NCBI GenBank assembly: GCA_001689495.1
Contig: LUJS01000035.1
Span: 1-64,000, forward strand
Source: Bacteroidales bacterium M8
Lineage (GTDB): Bacteria; Bacteroidota; Bacteroidia; Bacteroidales; Muribaculaceae
Reading direction: 5' to 3'
DNA: 64,000 nt
Shown here: one piece after another, positions 41,298-50,573 of the stretch
Layout of the letters: every line of letters starts with the position of its first letter
Position numbering within the stretch: the stretch's first letter is position 1
Position numbers and translations under genes: made by a program
The notes under the pieces: model-generated
What the model was told of the DNA's origin: nothing
Databases searched by the model: none
Seen by the model: only the letters and a program-made list of their open reading frames with translations

Positions 41298-42044
41298 CTT
41301 GTTGTTTGTAGCCGCAACGATGGCTTCGGAGATATTGCGCACATCAAGTTTCTCGAATATGCGCTGACGGTATTTCTTAATGGTGTCGGGCGACAGGCAT
41401 ATTCGGTCGGCAATCTCCGACATGGTGTAGCCCTGAATCGACAGAGTGAGCACAGCCTTTTCCCCGTCGGTAAGAGTCGGCATCTGCCGCTTATCCCATC
41501 TGCGGGTGTTTTGGTTGTATTCAAAATAATCCGGAGTGCCGACACGGTGCATCTCAATATGTCCGGGGGCTGTGTGGGTGGAAGCCGATACAACACATAG
41601 GGCAAGCCATATATTGCCGTCGGATGTAAGCGCAAGCGGTGTCAACTTGTGATTAATAAGAATCTTACGACCGCCGCTAAGAACATGGAAATCGTAAGAG
41701 ATATACCAGTCCTTACGCTCCTTGACCGGAATTGTGTGGTAAAATGAAAATCCCGCCTTGTTAAGATCAATCAAAAATTGCTGTTCATCTTCCGGCACAT
41801 ATTCGAGATAGAAACGATAGCCGAGTTTCATCATCTGCTCGGGTGTCAATCCGCACAGAAACATCGGATTTGGCGACACATACAGGAAATTCTGCTTGAA
41901 ATAGTCGATGATATAGACGCTCTGATATGTAGAGCGTGAAAACGCCTCTGCCGAGCGGATATATTCATCCACCCGGCTGTAATCAAGTTCTTCGGGGAGC
42001 TTGACCTCATTATCAGGTATGAAGAAATCGTCGGTCGTTTTCAT
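41289..42044 (-). CDS. PAS-LuxR family transcriptional regulator
   Basis: A 251-residue regulator. Residues about 30-170 look like a PAS-type sensor (VYIIDYFKQNFLYVSPNPMF, GYRFYLEYVPEDEQQF). The C-terminus is a LuxR/GerE HTH (LTDGEKAVLTLSIQGYTMSE, then IADRICLSPDTIKKYRQRIF, about 190-235). It probably senses a small ligand or stress and controls nearby genes; the ligand is unknown. Confidence 0.8.
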   Translation of the reverse strand: MKTTDDFFIPDNEVKLPEELDYSRVDEYIRSAEAFSRSTYQSVYIIDYFKQNFLYVSPNPMFLCGLTPEQMMKLGYRFYLEYVPEDEQQFLIDLNKAGFSFYHTIPVKERKDWYISYDFHVLSGGRKILINHKLTPLALTSDGNIWLALCVVSASTHTAPGHIEMHRVGTPDYFEYNQNTRRWDKRQMPTLTDGEKAVLTLSIQGYTMSEIADRICLSPDTIKKYRQRIFEKLDVRNISEAIVAATNNKLL

Positions 42045-42069
42045 AAGATTCTTCGGATAATGCGTTGCA

Positions 42070-43245
42070 TCAATTGTTGGATTTGTTCATTTCTTCTTCT
42101 ACCAATCTCACTCTTGCTTGCAGTTCTTCTGCTGACGGGAGCAGATTTGAGGGAGAAATCCTGACATTGTCGTAAGACGCTACGCCCATCGATGTCTGTA
42201 TGCCTTTGAACGCCCAACGGACATCTGTTTCGTCTTTATCACTGCATATAAGCAATCCGATAGTCGGATTATCATCCGGCCCTTTGAGCAATTCGTCGAC
42301 GGCGTTGACATAGTAATTGAGTTTTCCTGCATACTCCGGATCAAATGCCTTTACCTTGAGCTCGACTACAACATAGGCTTTTAGCCGGATATGATAGAAC
42401 AGCATATCAATCTTTCGGGAGCGGTTGCCTACAATGAGTTCCTTTTGCCGCCCTACAAATGCAAAGCCGGTGCCGAGTTCAAGAAGAAAACGGGTTATGT
42501 TCTGTTCGAGAGCAGCTTCAAGTTGTTCTTCCTTATAGTTGACAGGAACAGTCACAAATCCGAAGTCATAATTGTCCTTTGTGATTTCCTGCGCCATTCG
42601 ACTTTGAGCCTCGGGCAGATATTCAGGGAAATTGCTGATGGCCTTGCCTTGAACCTTGTATAAGTTTGCTTTCAGCGAATTATCCAAAGTCTGACGGCTC
42701 CACCCGCCCAATATACACTCCCTCAGATAGAAAACTGTTTCGTCAATCGACTTGCATTTGGTTATTATATTTACCTGATGTCGCCACGGAACAAGACCGA
42801 GAACGAGAGGGAAGTCTGAATCTATTTCTGCACCAAGTTGGTGCAGTTTTATAAGTCGTTGAAAATTTGCATTTTGCAATTCTGCACCAAGCTGGTGCAG
42901 TTTTTCTTGTGTAGTTGTTGAAGAAAATGTAATATACCACTTCTTCATATTCCAAAGATTACGACTGCTAAAACCTTTCTCATTCGGAAAAGCCTCATGC
43001 AAGTCGAAACTAAGCTGTTCCACAACTCCGCTACCCCATTTTTCTTCAGCCTTACGAATGACAAGGTCGCGCCCGACACTCCAATTAAATGCAAGTTTTT
43101 CACTATTAACCTTGACTGCCGCTTTGATTTGTGCAGAATGATAGCGTTGCTTGATCTCGGAAAGCCAAGCAACATAGTCAGCGTCGATTTTGAAATCTTT
43201 TACTCTGACAATATGGGGTTCGTTATTCGTGAATAAATCAGCCAT
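42070..43245 (-). CDS. DUF1016 (YhcG-type) PDDEXK nuclease
   Basis: A 391-residue protein with the YhcG two-part layout. The N-terminal domain has FNWSVGRDLVIRKAEEKWGS and FPNEKGFSSRNLWNMKKWY. The C-terminal PDDEXK nuclease has FAFVGRQKELIVGNRSRKID (catalytic Asp), then VVVELKVKAFDPEYAGKLNY (ExK). Between them is a repeat, KLHQLGAEL...KLHQLGAEI, encoded by palindromic DNA. The family is linked to DNA processing and mobile defence loci; the exact substrate is unknown. The start at 43245 follows a -7-like CAAAGTTA (minus-strand TAACTTTG) near 43254. Confidence 0.82.
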   Translation of the reverse strand: MADLFTNNEPHIVRVKDFKIDADYVAWLSEIKQRYHSAQIKAAVKVNSEKLAFNWSVGRDLVIRKAEEKWGSGVVEQLSFDLHEAFPNEKGFSSRNLWNMKKWYITFSSTTTQEKLHQLGAELQNANFQRLIKLHQLGAEIDSDFPLVLGLVPWRHQVNIITKCKSIDETVFYLRECILGGWSRQTLDNSLKANLYKVQGKAISNFPEYLPEAQSRMAQEITKDNYDFGFVTVPVNYKEEQLEAALEQNITRFLLELGTGFAFVGRQKELIVGNRSRKIDMLFYHIRLKAYVVVELKVKAFDPEYAGKLNYYVNAVDELLKGPDDNPTIGLLICSDKDETDVRWAFKGIQTSMGVASYDNVRISPSNLLPSAEELQARVRLVEEEMNKSNN

Positions 43246-43367
43246 AGTATTGCAAAGTTATCACAAAATCCTGACATCCACAACCTAACATTTTGAAACT
43301 AACAAATGTTATATTTAGCTAATGGCTGAAGTTTATGTTTATGCGCCGGTCAATAGCAAACCGTTTT

Positions 43368-43568
43368 TTATTGATGTGCGTATTTCAGCACGAAGTAAAT
43401 AACATATACCCAACTCATAAGTCCGTGAATTATAGCCCAGCCAACCGAATGCCATGTGCTATAACTGAGAACCATAGCCAATGCTGTTCCAAAGGAAATT
43501 CCAGACTTTACAGCCGATCCCTTGAATTTTTTTTCTTTATTTTCCTTAGTTATGTTGTCATTACTCAT
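43368..43568 (-). CDS. Small membrane protein
   Basis: A 66-residue protein. A charged N-terminus (NDNITKENKEKKFKGSAV) is followed by two hydrophobic segments, SGISFGTALAMVLSY and IIHGLMSWVYVIYFVLKY. Function unknown. The opposite-strand frame is less protein-like. Confidence 0.6.
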   Translation of the reverse strand: MSNDNITKENKEKKFKGSAVKSGISFGTALAMVLSYSTWHSVGWAIIHGLMSWVYVIYFVLKYAHQ

Positions 43569-43621
43569 AATAGTAAAATATTTTCAGTAAAGTTACACAT
43601 ATTTAGCGATATAATACACAG

Positions 43622-44170
43622 TCAAGATGGTTTTTCGCATAATATTATATTCTTTACAAATTCTGTTTTAGCTTCTGTATACCCATCGCGGTCGTTTTTA
43701 TACTTTGGCAGGAGCGATTGTTTCAACAGTTCATATTCTTTGGCTGCTGCGGGATGCTCAATCATATAATCGCGGAATAGTATTTCGTCATTGTCTCCTA
43801 TTCTATGAAAATGTATATGAAAAACTTTGTCGGCATATCCGGTGGGAGTATAGCCCTTGTTAAAACTGATCCGATTGTCCGATTCCGACATACAGATGTA
43901 CCCGTTGACTCCCATTATATCTTTTATCAGCGTCCAATCAATGTCGGTGCTAAGTTCCACGAGTATATCAATAATCGGTTTGGCTTGAATGCCCTTTATA
44001 GCAGTACTGCCAATATGATTGATTATAGGATCAAAGGATGAAAGGAGGTCAGATAGTAATCGTATTTCCTCTTTCGCCCAAATTGCCCATTTAGGATTAT
44101 GAGGCGCCAGAACTATTGGAAATAACTCCCATAATTCATCCAAAGTCATATCCTGCAGCCGCTTACTCAT
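43622..44170 (-). CDS. GrpB family protein
   Basis: A 182-residue protein of the GrpB/UPF0157 family, a nucleotidyltransferase-like fold of unknown substrate. Motifs: VLAPHNPKWAIWAKEEIRLL, INHIGSTAIKGIQAKPIIDI (the typical GSTA...KPIID signature, about 52-70) and a C-terminal RDYMIEHPAAAKEYELLKQ. It ends close to the small membrane protein gene. Confidence 0.85.
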   Translation of the reverse strand: MSKRLQDMTLDELWELFPIVLAPHNPKWAIWAKEEIRLLSDLLSSFDPIINHIGSTAIKGIQAKPIIDILVELSTDIDWTLIKDIMGVNGYICMSESDNRISFNKGYTPTGYADKVFHIHFHRIGDNDEILFRDYMIEHPAAAKEYELLKQSLLPKYKNDRDGYTEAKTEFVKNIILCEKPS

Positions 44171-44179
44171 TTCTTAAAG

Positions 44180-44386
44180 TTACGCTTTTTTCATAATCCA
44201 TTTATCATTTTTTGATGCTCTTTCTGCACAATAGCCAAGTGGCAAGTCTTTCAGTTTGCCGATAGTCGGGTCAAGATCAAACACAGACCTTAGTGATACA
44301 ATCCTTACCTCATCTTCATTATGTTCTTTACCACAAAGGAATTGCCAAGCCCCATCCTCTGAATCGTGTGATACAAATAATATCAA
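44180..44386 (-). CDS. Small DUF-type protein, possibly 5'-truncated
   Basis: A 68-residue frame with VSHDSEDGAWQFLCGKEHNE and DLPLGYCAERASKNDKW, a pattern found in small bacterial proteins of unknown function (DUF2185-like). The only start in frame is TTG at 44386, and an in-frame TAG lies a few codons upstream, so either TTG is used or the gene lost its 5' end. It lies 9 nt upstream of the GrpB gene on the same strand. Confidence 0.5.
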   Translation of the reverse strand: MILFVSHDSEDGAWQFLCGKEHNEDEVRIVSLRSVFDLDPTIGKLKDLPLGYCAERASKNDKWIMKKA

Positions 44387-44438
44387 GCGGCTTTCTGTAG
44401 GTAAGAATTGCTATAAACATATCTAAATGTTCTAATTG

Positions 44439-45239
44439 TCAATAATACGGCATTTCGGCCGGGTGGAAGGTGATGGTTTTGGCGGTGACGGGGGCGGCGA
44501 GGAAGTAGCCGAGACAGAAGTCGCCGGTGAACATCGCGGGGCCGTTGCTGCCGTTCGATATGGCGACCAGATAGTCGTACATGGCGCGGCTTATCGGGGT
44601 CACCGTGGCCGTCACCACGTCGCCGTCGCGCAGCACGGTGTCGTCTTCTTCCTCCGATATATCCATGCGCGACGTCATCATCACCTCGTCAATCACACCG
44701 TCCGCGGCAACATTATCGGTGGTTTCAGTCCACATATACGGCTCGCCGTTGCGATAGACCCGCACCCAATAACAGTCGCCCGGTGTCGCGGATATGTCCT
44801 TGAACGACACTTTCAAGACCGCGACATGGTCGTATGGCATCCTGATCCAGCCGAATTCCATATTCTCAATCACGACTTTTTCGGGCATGACACATTCTGA
44901 GGCGTACGTCTTGTCGCCACGCCTCAAGTTGAGCCGATACTCGTGTCCCGTCACGCCTGCAAATTGACTGACATAGAGACCGTCCTCATCGGGCACGAGG
45001 GGCAGCATGTCTCCCGCCGTGAGGTCCTCGACGGTCACCACGGCGTCGGTGAGGCGGGTGCGGTCCATGGGTTGGTCCATGGGCGTGGTTTCCGTGAGCG
45101 AGACACGGGCGCCGAGGTCGTCGAGCGATGCCTCGATGACGAGTATGGGGTCGATGTCGCGGTAATCAAAATCCAGTTCCTTCTCGCACGACACGAGGAC
45201 CGGGACGAGAATCAGTGGCAAAAATCTTGAAATCCTCAT
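44439..45239 (-). CDS. DUF4249 lipoprotein
   Basis: A 266-residue lipoprotein, taking the ATG at 45239 (MRISRFLPLILVPVLVSC; lipid-acceptor Cys about 18). DUF4249 motifs: DPILVIEASLDD, VVTVEDLTAGDMLPL and C-terminal GDFCLGYFLAAPVTAKTITF. Such proteins are the partners of plug-domain TonB receptors in Bacteroidota and probably sit on the outer membrane. The gene overlaps the end of the upstream receptor frame. Confidence 0.82.
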   Translation of the reverse strand: MRISRFLPLILVPVLVSCEKELDFDYRDIDPILVIEASLDDLGARVSLTETTPMDQPMDRTRLTDAVVTVEDLTAGDMLPLVPDEDGLYVSQFAGVTGHEYRLNLRRGDKTYASECVMPEKVVIENMEFGWIRMPYDHVAVLKVSFKDISATPGDCYWVRVYRNGEPYMWTETTDNVAADGVIDEVMMTSRMDISEEEDDTVLRDGDVVTATVTPISRAMYDYLVAISNGSNGPAMFTGDFCLGYFLAAPVTAKTITFHPAEMPYY

Positions 45240-45244
45240 GTCTG

Positions 45245-47305
45245 TCATAATTTGATGGTATAGGATATTGACGGGACGAGGCCGAAAAGCGACTGCTGGA
45301 CCGCGCGTGTGCCCGAGGGCTTGGAGGGGTCATCCTCGAAATAGACTATATAAGGATTATAACGGCAATAGGCGTTATAGATGCCGAACGACCATTGGGT
45401 ATCGAAATGCCGTCCAGGCCGCGTCCAAGTGGCCGAGAGGTCGAGCCTGTGTACCGGCGGGGTGCGATAGCCATTGCGCTGCGAGTAATAGTAGCAGGTG
45501 GTGCCGTCGAGTTCATATTTCACGTCGGGGGCAGTCAGCGGCTGTCCGGACGAGAAAATCCACGACCCCGAGAGGCTCCACCTGTCCGATAGCCTGAAGA
45601 CGGCTGCCAGCGACAGGTCGTGCCTACGGTCATTGGAGGCGTCGTACCAGCGGCCGTCATTGATGCCGGGGATGCGCGTACGGGTGCGCGAGAGTGTGTA
45701 GGAAATCCAGCCAGTGAGGCGCCCCACGTTCTTGCGAAACATGAATTCAAGTCCGTAGCTGCGCCCTCGGCCACCGAGTATTATGCTCTCGATGTTGACT
45801 TGCGAGAACATGGTGCGACCGTCCTGATAGTCGTAGACATTGCGCAGGGATTTGTAATAACCCTCGGCCGACCAGTCAAACATGCCGTCTGCCGTCATTC
45901 CGGCATAGCCGATTCCGTATTGCACGGCCCTTTCCGGCTTGACGACGTTTGATGTCAGGGCATAGCGGTCGAAGGGGAAACTGGTCGAACTCGAGCGGAT
46001 GGCATGGAGATTCTGCGACGAGAGGCCGAATCCGGCCTTGATGTTGTGGAGCTGCGTGATGTCGTATTTCAGACTTATTCTCGGCTCGACGCTGAAATAG
46101 TTCTCCGGCCTATAGTCGGGCGTGGGCTCGGCCATTGCCTCGAATTTTCTGAATGGACGGCCCGACATGACTGAATAGAGATTTAGACGCACGCCCGAGG
46201 CCACCGAAAACCGCTCGGCAAACGTGCCGTCATAGGCCACCCACACAGAGTTCTCCCAACCCGAGCGGATGTCGAGCTCGCGATGGTCGCCATACTCCAT
46301 CTCGGCAGACTTGACCCGCAGCAGTTCGGAGCTGAGTCCGGCCTCAAGACGATGTGAATCGCTGAGTGTGATGCCCACCTTCTCGGTCAGCGAGAAGTTC
46401 CTGACATACTCGGTCAGCTTCTGGTCTGTTCCGGCCATCGACATGCGCATGTCGGGCGAATAGTTGGTGAACGAGCCTGTCGTGGCAAACACAAGCCTCT
46501 CCCCTCTTCGGGTCAGCCAGTCGACCGATGCGCCGACATTGCCCCAATACATGCCCATGACGCGCTTGATGGCCATGTTGTCGCGCCCGGCAATGAACGA
46601 GACATCGAGATGGTCGCCCCGGCGCGGGGTGTAGTGTAGTTTGGCGGTGACGTCATAAAAGTTCATCACCGTGCTGCGATATTGTGGCACCATCTGCAAG
46701 AAGGCGTCGACATACGAACGTCTGGCCGTGGCGGCAAACGACAACCGGTCCTTGACCACCGGACCCGAGGCCATGACCTTGGCCGCGAGGATACCGATAG
46801 TGGCCGAGGCATCATATTTCTCAAGATCTCCGTTGGCCAGAGAGGTCTCGAGCACCGAGGCGGTCGCGCCACCGTATTCTGACGGGATAGGGCCTTTATA
46901 TAAGGTGGCCCGGCCCACGGCATTGTCGTTGAAGGTCGAGAAGATGCCCATGACGTGCGAGGGGTTGTAGAGCGTGATGCCGTCGAGCCTGACAAGGTTT
47001 TGCGACGACGTGCCGCCACGCACCTCGAAACCACCTGCACCGTCACCCTCGCCATGCACGCCCGGCATGAGCGAGATGGACCTTATCAGGTCGTTCTCGC
47101 CAAACATGGCCGGGAGCCGGGCGAGTCGCGACAGTTCGAGCTGCTCGGCACCGATCTGTGTCGAGGCAAGACGCTGGCGCGCCGCCGAGCCGGTCACCGT
47201 GACCTCGCCGAGAGACCCTGCGGCTATGGTGTCTGTCGGCTCAGCAGACAGCACGTTCAGGGTCGACAAAATAGAAGCAGCAGTGATGATTGACCTTGTT
47301 CGCAC
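45245..47305 (-). CDS. TonB-dependent outer-membrane receptor
   Basis: A 686-residue receptor with a signal peptide, plug (EVTVTGSAARQRL, SLMPGVHGEGDGAGGFEVRG, NLVRLDGITLYNPSHVMGIF, about 35-150) and a beta-barrel to the end (SISYTIKL). It lacks the N-terminal carboxypeptidase-like domain often seen in such receptors. With the DUF4249 gene directly downstream, it forms an uptake pair; the substrate is unknown. Confidence 0.85.
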   Translation of the reverse strand: MRTRSIITAASILSTLNVLSAEPTDTIAAGSLGEVTVTGSAARQRLASTQIGAEQLELSRLARLPAMFGENDLIRSISLMPGVHGEGDGAGGFEVRGGTSSQNLVRLDGITLYNPSHVMGIFSTFNDNAVGRATLYKGPIPSEYGGATASVLETSLANGDLEKYDASATIGILAAKVMASGPVVKDRLSFAATARRSYVDAFLQMVPQYRSTVMNFYDVTAKLHYTPRRGDHLDVSFIAGRDNMAIKRVMGMYWGNVGASVDWLTRRGERLVFATTGSFTNYSPDMRMSMAGTDQKLTEYVRNFSLTEKVGITLSDSHRLEAGLSSELLRVKSAEMEYGDHRELDIRSGWENSVWVAYDGTFAERFSVASGVRLNLYSVMSGRPFRKFEAMAEPTPDYRPENYFSVEPRISLKYDITQLHNIKAGFGLSSQNLHAIRSSSTSFPFDRYALTSNVVKPERAVQYGIGYAGMTADGMFDWSAEGYYKSLRNVYDYQDGRTMFSQVNIESIILGGRGRSYGLEFMFRKNVGRLTGWISYTLSRTRTRIPGINDGRWYDASNDRRHDLSLAAVFRLSDRWSLSGSWIFSSGQPLTAPDVKYELDGTTCYYYSQRNGYRTPPVHRLDLSATWTRPGRHFDTQWSFGIYNAYCRYNPYIVYFEDDPSKPSGTRAVQQSLFGLVPSISYTIKL

Positions 47306-47311
47306 AGCAGG

Positions 47312-47902
47312 TCAGAACTTTTTCAGCTCGCTGTAGAGACGATGCACCGGCAGGCCCATCACGTTGTAGAAACTGCCGCGAATGCCGCGGATTGCCGCTG
47401 CACCTATCCACTCCTGAATGCCATAGGCCCCGGCCTTGTCGAGCGGACTGTATCGCTCGACATAATATGCTATCTCCTCGGGAGTCAGAGTCCCGAAATC
47501 GACCTCAGACTCGGCGCTGAAGCTGACCGAATCCGTCGATTTCCTTATCGTCACGCCTGTCACGACACGCTGCGTGCGGTTCTGGAGCATGGCGAGCATG
47601 TCGGCGGCTCCGCGGAGGTCTTCCGGCTTGCCAAGCACCATATCGTCGAGAATTACGACGGTGTCGGCCGTGATAATGAGCTTTTTGCCATCATCGGCCA
47701 GCGGATAGGCCGCGGCCTTTAGCTGCGAGAGATAGAGGGGTATCTCTTCGGCCTTCATGCCCTCGGGCACGGTCTCGTCGACCGGATGGGAGGTGTCTAC
47801 CGTAAAATCAATATCGAGCATCGCCAGCAGTTCGCGGCGACGGGGCGACCCGCTGGCCAGAATGATCTCATAGCGGTCGAGATTTGCAAGAGGATGAAAC
47901 AT
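47312..47902 (-). CDS. maf: Maf-family nucleoside triphosphate pyrophosphatase
   Basis: A 196-residue Maf protein, usual length. Motifs: IILASGSPRRRELLAML (about 13-29), ETVPEGMKAEEIPLYLSQLK, LIITADTVVILDDMVLGKP (about 75-93) and YYVERYSPLDKAGAYGIQEW. It hydrolyses non-canonical dTTP/UTP-type nucleotides and can affect septation. It lies downstream of ssb on the same strand. Confidence 0.92.
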   Translation of the reverse strand: MFHPLANLDRYEIILASGSPRRRELLAMLDIDFTVDTSHPVDETVPEGMKAEEIPLYLSQLKAAAYPLADDGKKLIITADTVVILDDMVLGKPEDLRGAADMLAMLQNRTQRVVTGVTIRKSTDSVSFSAESEVDFGTLTPEEIAYYVERYSPLDKAGAYGIQEWIGAAAIRGIRGSFYNVMGLPVHRLYSELKKF

Positions 47903-47952
47903 TTCTATCGTGAGGATTTGGGAAATTCGTAGTCATCAGATCGGCCGGACGG

Positions 47953-48282
47953 CTATCCGAGTATCTCGAAGTAATCGACATATATCTCCGTGACCGTGCG
48001 CGATATGGCATTGCGGTCCTGCCACACGCGATGGCGCAGCTTGCCCTCGACATAGAGGCGCGTGCCCTTGCGTATGTATCGCTCGGCAGCCTCGGCCTGA
48101 GAGTCCCACATGACTATGTTGTGCCACTCGATGCGCGGCTGTGGCTGCGTCCCGTCGGGGCCGGGAGGCGGCGCGGGCTCGTTGGTCGCAAGCGAGAACG
48201 TAGCGATGGGGCGCGTCTGGACGTAGCGTATCTCAGGGTCCTTGCCCACATGTCCAAGCAGTATGACTTTGTTGACACTCAT
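47953..48282 (-). CDS. ssb: Single-stranded DNA-binding protein, short form
   Basis: A 109-residue OB-fold SSB, taking the ATG at 48282 (MSVNKVILLGHVGKDPEIRY). It has the SSB core (RIEWHNIVMWDSQAEAAERY, IRKGTRLYVEGKLRHRVWQD) but no acidic C-terminal tail like DDIPF. Either a short paralogue or a variant that does not recruit partners through the tail. Promoter -7 TAATTTTG on the minus strand at 48322-48315. Confidence 0.88.
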   Translation of the reverse strand: MSVNKVILLGHVGKDPEIRYVQTRPIATFSLATNEPAPPPGPDGTQPQPRIEWHNIVMWDSQAEAAERYIRKGTRLYVEGKLRHRVWQDRNAISRTVTEIYVDYFEILG

Positions 48283-48314
48283 AGTCTTATGGCGGTTGAT
48301 CTGTTTTATAGACT

Positions 48315-48322
48315 GCAAAATT
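48315..48322 (-). promoter_or_regulatory. ssb promoter -7 box
   Basis: Minus-strand TAATTTTG, 33 nt from the start at 48282; TTTC at the -33 position, about 19 nt upstream. Confidence 0.5.
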
Positions 48323-48395
48323 AGCGATTTTTCACCTTAGATGAAACCATTGTGGCGTTTTGGATGTTTATTTAGGTAAAAAAACCATACAGAAG

Positions 48396-49040
48396 ATGAA
48401 AATATATAATATTCTGGCGGCAGCCTTGATCTGTGTCGGCTCGATGACCGCAATGACATCATGCGAGAGCGGCGAAAAGCGCCTTGCGGGCCAACTGGCA
48501 GGAACGTGGGCGGGAACGCCCGAGACTGTCTCTGACGGACAGGCCATAACGGCCACCGTCACCGATACCTATTTCTTCGCACCCGACTCGGCGCAGCTGT
48601 CTGACGGCAAGTTTCCCATCGGGCCGCTCTTCATCAGCGCCGCCATCTCGATGAACACCCAGATAGTGGCCGAGGGTGAGTCTGTCGAGCCCCTGAGCCT
48701 CACGGCCTCTGCAGTGGCCAACGTCAGGGGCACTTGGAGCGCCATCGACGATGACGAGATCTCGCTCTCGGTCGACCCGCAGACGCTTACCGTCATCGTA
48801 GACCCCGACCAGCTCATGGTGACGTCGCAATCTCTGGGCACCGCCCCCGAGCCAACCATCGAAGCTATGCGCCCCGCAATGGCCGAGAAGCTGCAGCAGT
48901 CGCTCAAGGCGGCCCTGACACACCGGTATGCCGGAATGAAGCTGATGGACGATGTCAAGATCAAGGGTACCCTGCTGAAGTATGAGTCGGGACACGAGGA
49001 TTTTGTTCTCACCCGACAGGGCGAAAAGTTGGGCGAATAA
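48396..49040 (+). CDS. DUF4923-like lipoprotein
   Basis: A 214-residue protein, taking the ATG at 48396 (MKIYNILAAALICVGSMTAM; lipid-acceptor Cys in TSCESG about 23). The mature part is beta-rich (LAGTWAGTPETVSDGQAITA, LTASAVANVRGTWSAIDDDE) with a conserved helix (PAMAEKLQQSLKAALTHRY), a lipocalin-like layout. Family is a guess. Probably attached to the outer membrane. Confidence 0.6.
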   Translation: MKIYNILAAALICVGSMTAMTSCESGEKRLAGQLAGTWAGTPETVSDGQAITATVTDTYFFAPDSAQLSDGKFPIGPLFISAAISMNTQIVAEGESVEPLSLTASAVANVRGTWSAIDDDEISLSVDPQTLTVIVDPDQLMVTSQSLGTAPEPTIEAMRPAMAEKLQQSLKAALTHRYAGMKLMDDVKIKGTLLKYESGHEDFVLTRQGEKLGE

Positions 49041-49051
49041 GAAAGATTCAT

Positions 49052-49059
49052 TAACTTTG
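49052..49059 (+). promoter_or_regulatory. Thymidine kinase promoter -7 box
   Basis: TAACTTTG with a TTGG near the -33 position (49029-49032), 38 nt before the ATG at 49098. Confidence 0.55.
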
Positions 49060-49097
49060 TGCCGATTTTTCACCCCTCAGACAAAACACCCCCACAG

Positions 49098-49736
49098 ATG
49101 TACCGAAAAGGGAAACTATACTTCAGATATGGCACAATGGGATCGGCCAAAACCGCCCTCCTGCTCACCACGGCATACAATTTCGAGGAAAGAGGTATGC
49201 GTTATGTATGCCTCAAGCCATTCGTGGACACCCGCGAGTCGTCCAACGTCATCAGGTCGCGCATAGGCATTGAGCGCGAATGCACTTGGATCCATCACGA
49301 GACAGACCTCTATGAGATGGCCCGCGAGATGTTCGGACAGTCGGAGACCGTCATAGACTGGATTCTGGTGGACGAGGCCCAGTTCCTCACCGCCGAACAG
49401 GTCGATCAGCTCTCGAGAGTGGTGGACGACTTTGGCAGCAACGTCATCTGCTATGGCCTCCGGACCGACTTCAAGAGCCAACTGTTCGAAGGCTCGCGCC
49501 GACTGTTCGAGATAGCCGACACGATAGACGAGGTCAAGTCTACCTGCACCTGCGGACGCAAGACCATCATCAACGCCCGCATAGACCGCAACGGCGATTT
49601 TGTCGAGGAGGGCGAACAGGTCGAGATCGGCGGCGACGAAAGATACATTGCCGTGTGCCGCAAATGCTGGCGCAACAAACGCATAGAGCAGGCCGCCCGC
49701 TCGGCCCTGCCCTTCAAGGAATTATTAAACAACTGA
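49098..49736 (+). CDS. tdk: Thymidine kinase
   Basis: A 212-residue type II thymidine kinase, taking the ATG at 49098 (MYRKGKLYFRYGTMGSAKTA). P-loop GTMGSAKT (about 12-19), VDEAQFLT (about 91-98), and zinc-ribbon cysteines CTCGRK (about 152-157) and CRKCW (about 187-191). It makes dTMP from thymidine (salvage). The spacing is good from the promoter at 49052. Confidence 0.9.
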   Translation: MYRKGKLYFRYGTMGSAKTALLLTTAYNFEERGMRYVCLKPFVDTRESSNVIRSRIGIERECTWIHHETDLYEMAREMFGQSETVIDWILVDEAQFLTAEQVDQLSRVVDDFGSNVICYGLRTDFKSQLFEGSRRLFEIADTIDEVKSTCTCGRKTIINARIDRNGDFVEEGEQVEIGGDERYIAVCRKCWRNKRIEQAARSALPFKELLNN

Positions 49737-49796
49737 GGCATGGACTGCGAAAGCTGACCTCCACACAAGCCTCTCCCCTCACACTCAACTCTCTTT

Positions 49797-50573
49797 ATGA
49801 AACGTACCTTCATCCTTATGCTCGCCGCCCTCGTCATGGGCATCACGTCGACCCGCGCGCAGTCGGGAGTGACATCTCTGGTAGACGAGACCCTGACATA
49901 CGACGTCATCTACAAATGGGGCTTCATCAACAAGGTGGCCGGATATGCCACGATGACCCTGCGCAACGACGGCGATTATTACCGGGCAAGCCTATTCGCT
50001 CGCAACGCCCCGTGGGCCAACAGCATATACTCGCTCCGCGACACGCTCTACACCACCATGACCCGTCAGGGGCTCTATCCGACCGAGTACACATACATAG
50101 CCCATGAGGCCGGAAAGTATAAAAAGGATGTCCTCACGTTCAACCACTCGGGCAACACCTTCACCGCCACGGCCAAGAGATACAAGCGTGCCTCCAGCAA
50201 GGCTCCGCTGACCGAATCGACCATCGACCTCGAGGCAAACGGCATGACGGTAGACATGCTCAGCTCGTTCTTCTATCTCCGCACCCTCGACTTCGACTCG
50301 ATGAAGAGCGGCGACAGCCAGACGGTCAACATCTTCTCCGGCTCGAAAAAAGAACGCCTCAAGATAACATATCTCGGCCGCAAGACCCTACAGTCGGGAG
50401 GCCGCGACATAGACACTTATTACATCAACTTCACGTTCACCCGACGGGGTGTCGAGAGCTCGTCGCCCATCAAGGGATGGATTACCGCCGACTCGCGCCG
50501 CATCCCCCTGAAGGTCGAGGGTCGGCTCCCGGTGGGCAAAGTGAGGGCCCTGTACACCGGACCTAATCCCTGA
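49797..50573 (+). CDS. DUF3108 periplasmic/outer-surface protein
   Basis: A 258-residue exported protein with a signal peptide (MKRTFILMLAALVMGITSTRA). DUF3108 features: LTYDVIYKWGFINKVAGYAT at the start and GWITADSRRIPLKVEGRLPV near the end. Function unknown, often near cell-envelope genes. Its stop overlaps the next ATG (TGATGA). Confidence 0.8.
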   Translation: MKRTFILMLAALVMGITSTRAQSGVTSLVDETLTYDVIYKWGFINKVAGYATMTLRNDGDYYRASLFARNAPWANSIYSLRDTLYTTMTRQGLYPTEYTYIAHEAGKYKKDVLTFNHSGNTFTATAKRYKRASSKAPLTESTIDLEANGMTVDMLSSFFYLRTLDFDSMKSGDSQTVNIFSGSKKERLKITYLGRKTLQSGGRDIDTYYINFTFTRRGVESSSPIKGWITADSRRIPLKVEGRLPVGKVRALYTGPNP

